8,536 nucleotides of DNA from assembly GCA_028279205.1 (NCBI GenBank), contig JANQSR010000127.1, positions 1-8,536 on the forward strand, read 5' to 3'. The notes under the pieces are model-generated. The model was given only the letters and a program-made list of their open reading frames with translations. It did not search any database and was not told where the DNA came from. The position numbers were made by a program, and so were the translations under genes. The number at the start of each line of letters is the position of its first letter. Within the stretch, counting starts at the first letter, position 1. This stretch comes from Simkania sp. (GTDB lineage: Bacteria; Chlamydiota; Chlamydiia; Chlamydiales; Simkaniaceae). Positions 6,703 through 8,536 of this stretch are shown piece after piece.

Positions 6703-7746
6703 TCAAAGGTCGTCTAAGGCCGGAAAGTAAAGGTAAAGAGGGACTCCCATCCACTCTGTTTTAAATCCAGGAATATCAAATTCGTGCTTAATTTTACTCG
6801 GAAAGAGTGTTGATTTCCCTTCGGTTAACTTGGAAACAAGGGAGGGGACTGTTCTGATCTCTACAACTTGATACTTGCCTTCAATCTCTGCCTCTTGAGC
6901 AAGCTGCTTTAACGCAGAAGAGTAGTTCGCGTTGCCATTATCGACATAACCGATCTCCTGAGCTTTGATTGGGTCGTAGACTTGAGCTCCGTAGACATTG
7001 ATCAGTTTATCTCGGTCGATGTGGGGACGATTGTCGAGGACAATTTTTGTAAACTGCTCATAATCGTAGTCTAAAATCGCCTTTAAAGGTGTGAACTCTC
7101 CCTCTTTTAGAGGGCGGTAAGGGGAACCCATATCTTTGTCTTTCCCCCTTGTTAAGGTCACCTGGGAAATGTCAAACCTTTCCATCAGCTTAGAGACATT
7201 AAAAAGAGGCCCGATGCGCACGCCCACAGAACCGATGATTGCAGTCGGGTTAGAAAGGATCTCATCGGCAGCGCAAGCCACATACATCCCTCCAGAAGCG
7301 CAAAGGCCGTTCACATAAGCAAAGATGGGCACTTTGTACTTCTCCTTGTAATCCAAAAGAGATGTGTAGATGTTGTGCGAGTCAGAGACGGTGCCCCCAG
7401 GAGAATTGATGTGAAGCATGATCGCTTTGACCCGATTTTTTAAGGTTCCTTCGCGCGCGTCCAAGAGCTGATTTTCGATGAGCTTTGCATTGAGCTCGCG
7501 AGATCCTATCTCTCCATGAATATTGATACGCAAAATAACAGGGGAAGATTTTGGTAGTAGAGTGCGGTTTCCATCCGCATCTGCTGTGATAACGAGCTGG
7601 TTTTTACCACCCATCGACGCGCCCGAGAAAATCGCAAGAACAAACCCCAAGGCAATCAAACCAAAGATAAGCCCGACGATCCCTCCGAAAAACCTGCAAA
7701 AAGCTCTGAAGAAAGCACCAAAAATTGACTCACGCTTCCCGCTCAT
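6703..7746 (-). CDS. sppA: Signal peptide peptidase, SppA/SohB family (S49 serine protease)
   Basis: Membrane-anchored serine protease that digests cleaved signal peptides or other membrane peptides. It has 347 residues, the short single-domain form like Bacillus SppA and E. coli SohB. A hydrophobic anchor spans about 21-42. The protease core has INSPGG (113-118, oxyanion region), the nucleophile in GLCASGGMYVA (S151), GSVGV (172-176) and, by alignment from memory with Bacillus SppA, the general-base lysine K204 in KDKDMGSP. A Ser-Lys dyad spaced about 53 residues fits the family. The ATG at 7746 is preceded by TGAGG at 5 bases. It is the first gene of the compact block and ends 2 bases before polA. 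The chlamydial equivalent is called sohB; single-domain S49 names are used loosely. Confidence 0.93.
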   Translation of the reverse strand: MSGKRESIFGAFFRAFCRFFGGIVGLIFGLIALGFVLAIFSGASMGGKNQLVITADADGNRTLLPKSSPVILRINIHGEIGSRELNAKLIENQLLDAREGTLKNRVKAIMLHINSPGGTVSDSHNIYTSLLDYKEKYKVPIFAYVNGLCASGGMYVACAADEILSNPTAIIGSVGVRIGPLFNVSKLMERFDISQVTLTRGKDKDMGSPYRPLKEGEFTPLKAILDYDYEQFTKIVLDNRPHIDRDKLINVYGAQVYDPIKAQEIGYVDNGNANYSSALKQLAQEAEIEGKYQVVEIRTVPSLVSKLTEGKSTLFPSKIKHEFDIPGFKTEWMGVPLYLYFPALDDL

Positions 7747-7790
7747 AAAAACCTCATATATTTACCTATTAGCGACGTTTACCTTCCTGT

Positions 7791-7804
7791 TTAGCTTTAG
7801 CTAA
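7791..7804. promoter_or_regulatory. Operator-like palindrome upstream of sppA
   Basis: TTAGCT, two bases TT, AGCTAA: a perfect 6+6 inverted repeat with a centre too short to form a hairpin, so more like a DNA-binding dyad. It falls just downstream of the predicted start point of the extended -10 promoter at 7813-7821, where a repressor would block transcription. It may also be chance. Confidence 0.3.
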
Positions 7805-7812
7805 CCCACTCG

Positions 7813-7821
7813 ATTTTAACA
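7813..7821 (-). promoter_or_regulatory. Candidate extended -10 promoter for the sppA-polA-coaE-rho block
   Basis: TGTTAAAAT on the minus strand combines the TGn extension with TAAAAT, a 5/6 match to the -10 consensus. No good -35 box is present at the right distance, which extended -10 promoters tolerate. A start near 7806 would give a leader of about 60 bases before the sppA ATG. The 124-base gap before sppA, against gaps of 2 to 8 bases within the block, is where a promoter would be expected. Confidence 0.35.
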
Positions 7822-7870
7822 AACTTTTCTGGTTTTTTAACAGCGAAATTTTGAAATTTTTTAGTCAATT

Positions 7871-8458
7871 CTAATAATACATAAGCTCATCAAGCATTCC
7901 TTCCCAATCGGCGCAATCAGCCTTCTCTTCAATTGAAACAGAAGAGCGACCAACCAAATGGGCGAAGCCAGGAATAAAAGGATCGATATTTCCATCGCGA
8001 GCCTCTCTTGAAAGCCTTTCGAAAAGTCCCTCTGTGAACTTACCCCATCTGAAATAACTGTTCTGGATCTTGGGCATACGCCTTTTAAGTTCGGGATTGG
8101 AAAAAATCCACCCCAAAAAACGGAGCGGGTGCAGAGGTTCGAGCTTGCGACCCAATTTTTTCATCTCTTTTGACTTTGCCAAAAGGGACCAAAGATTGAG
8201 ATCTGCCATATTTTTAATCAACTTTGAAATATTTTTACAATCATCTGGAGTTAATCTCAGATTGTAGAAAGGTTCAATAGACTCATCGACCTCTTCGGAA
8301 TCATCTGGTAAAAAGAAGAGCGTGACATCTAGGACAGACTCCTCTTGAAACGGAATATCCTCTAAAAAGTTGCTTGCTTGAACCCTTTTCAAGGGCAAGC
8401 AAATGGCCATTAGAAAAGAGAAGCCGAGGCAAACAGCCCAAAGTTTTATTCTTTTCAC
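7871..8458 (-). CDS. Exported protein of unknown function
   Basis: I do not recognise this family. Started at GTG 8458 it has 195 residues and begins MKRIKLWAV with a hydrophobic core (6-21), then PLKRVQA and a likely signal peptidase I cleavage after A28 (VQA before Ser). The Lys-Arg pair just before the cleavage site is unusual. No lipobox precedes C10 or C20, so it is not an evident lipoprotein. The mature part begins very acidic (about 31-61, many Asp and Glu), continues basic and helical (about 75-155, LHPLRFLGWIFSNPELKRRM), and ends acidic. It has two cysteines, C74 and C182. GGGGG lies 8 bases before GTG 8458 and 5 before TTG 8461; an earlier GTG at 8473 has no SD. No transmembrane segment is seen after the signal peptide. 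It probably acts in the periplasm or beyond. Confidence 0.8.
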   Translation of the reverse strand: MKRIKLWAVCLGFSFLMAICLPLKRVQASNFLEDIPFQEESVLDVTLFFLPDDSEEVDESIEPFYNLRLTPDDCKNISKLIKNMADLNLWSLLAKSKEMKKLGRKLEPLHPLRFLGWIFSNPELKRRMPKIQNSYFRWGKFTEGLFERLSREARDGNIDPFIPGFAHLVGRSSVSIEEKADCADWEGMLDELMYY

Positions 8459-8520
8459 CAAGTGGACCCCCACAAAAAATAGGTTGAAAACCCCCTAGAG
8501 GCTATTAGAACTTATCTCTC

Positions 8521-8526
8521 CTTATA
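8521..8526 (-). promoter_or_regulatory. Possible -10 box of the exported-protein gene
   Basis: TATAAG on the minus strand (5/6 match to TATAAT) lies about 60 bases before GTG 8458. The matching -35 would fall outside the window, so it cannot be judged. No other feature is visible in bases 8474-8536; the stretch contains stop codons and no gene end that I can identify. Confidence 0.2.
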
Positions 8527-8536
8527 TGTAAAAATT

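Noticed and set aside
8488..8505. Possible terminator (CCTCTAGGGGGTTTT on the minus strand) of a gene beyond the window
   Set aside because: The arms pair poorly and the loop would be only two bases, so no stable hairpin forms.
8516..8523. SD-like AAGGAGAG near the right edge
   Set aside because: No ATG, GTG or TTG follows at a usable distance, and stop codons follow soon in the frames checked.

Overview
The window looks like a piece of an environmental chlamydial chromosome (order Parachlamydiales: Waddlia, Parachlamydia, Simkania or a relative). The argument is gene order. A signal-peptide peptidase of the SppA/SohB type, DNA polymerase I, dephospho-CoA kinase and Rho lie side by side in that order, as I recall for sohB-polA-coaE(yacE)-rho in Chlamydia trachomatis (CT494 to CT491). 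The base composition is not extreme, and the GT28-type glycosyltransferase next to rho is not something I associate with the reduced genomes of Chlamydia proper. The genus cannot be fixed from the sequence alone.

Every gene I can support is on the minus strand, so the window is read from right to left. From 8458 to 7871 lies a small exported protein of unknown function. A 124-base gap follows, with a possible extended -10 promoter and a short palindrome. Then comes a very compact block: sppA/sohB (7746-6703), polA (6700-4055), coaE (4052-3459) and rho (3450-2077), with gaps of 2, 2 and 8 bases. The spacing suggests one mRNA with translational coupling, and the SD sequences of coaE and rho lie inside the preceding gene. 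Three of the published-family start choices matter: polA is better started at 6700, coaE at a TTG at 4052, and the exported protein at about 8458.

After rho there is a 132-base gap with a perfect 9-bp inverted repeat, then a 444-residue glycosyltransferase of the MGDG-synthase/MurG-like fold (1944-610). A 163-base intergenic region follows, carrying a good -35 box, -10 candidates, an imperfect direct repeat and a strong Shine-Dalgarno.

The most unusual object is at the left edge: an open frame that starts at 446 and runs off the window at base 1, made of tandem copies of one unit (83 residues, 58 residues, then the start of a third). Each copy begins with the same sequence as the protein's own N-terminus, and the copies differ by two exact in-frame indels. 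I do not recognise it; its Ser/Thr/Gln/Pro-rich start and repeat structure would fit a lineage-specific, possibly secreted, protein, but that is inference.

The conserved block combines housekeeping functions (membrane proteolysis, DNA repair and replication, CoA synthesis, transcription termination) that have no obvious pathway link. The accessory interest is in the flanks: the exported protein, the glycosyltransferase and the repeat protein. I found no tRNA, rRNA, CRISPR array, insertion sequence or attachment site.
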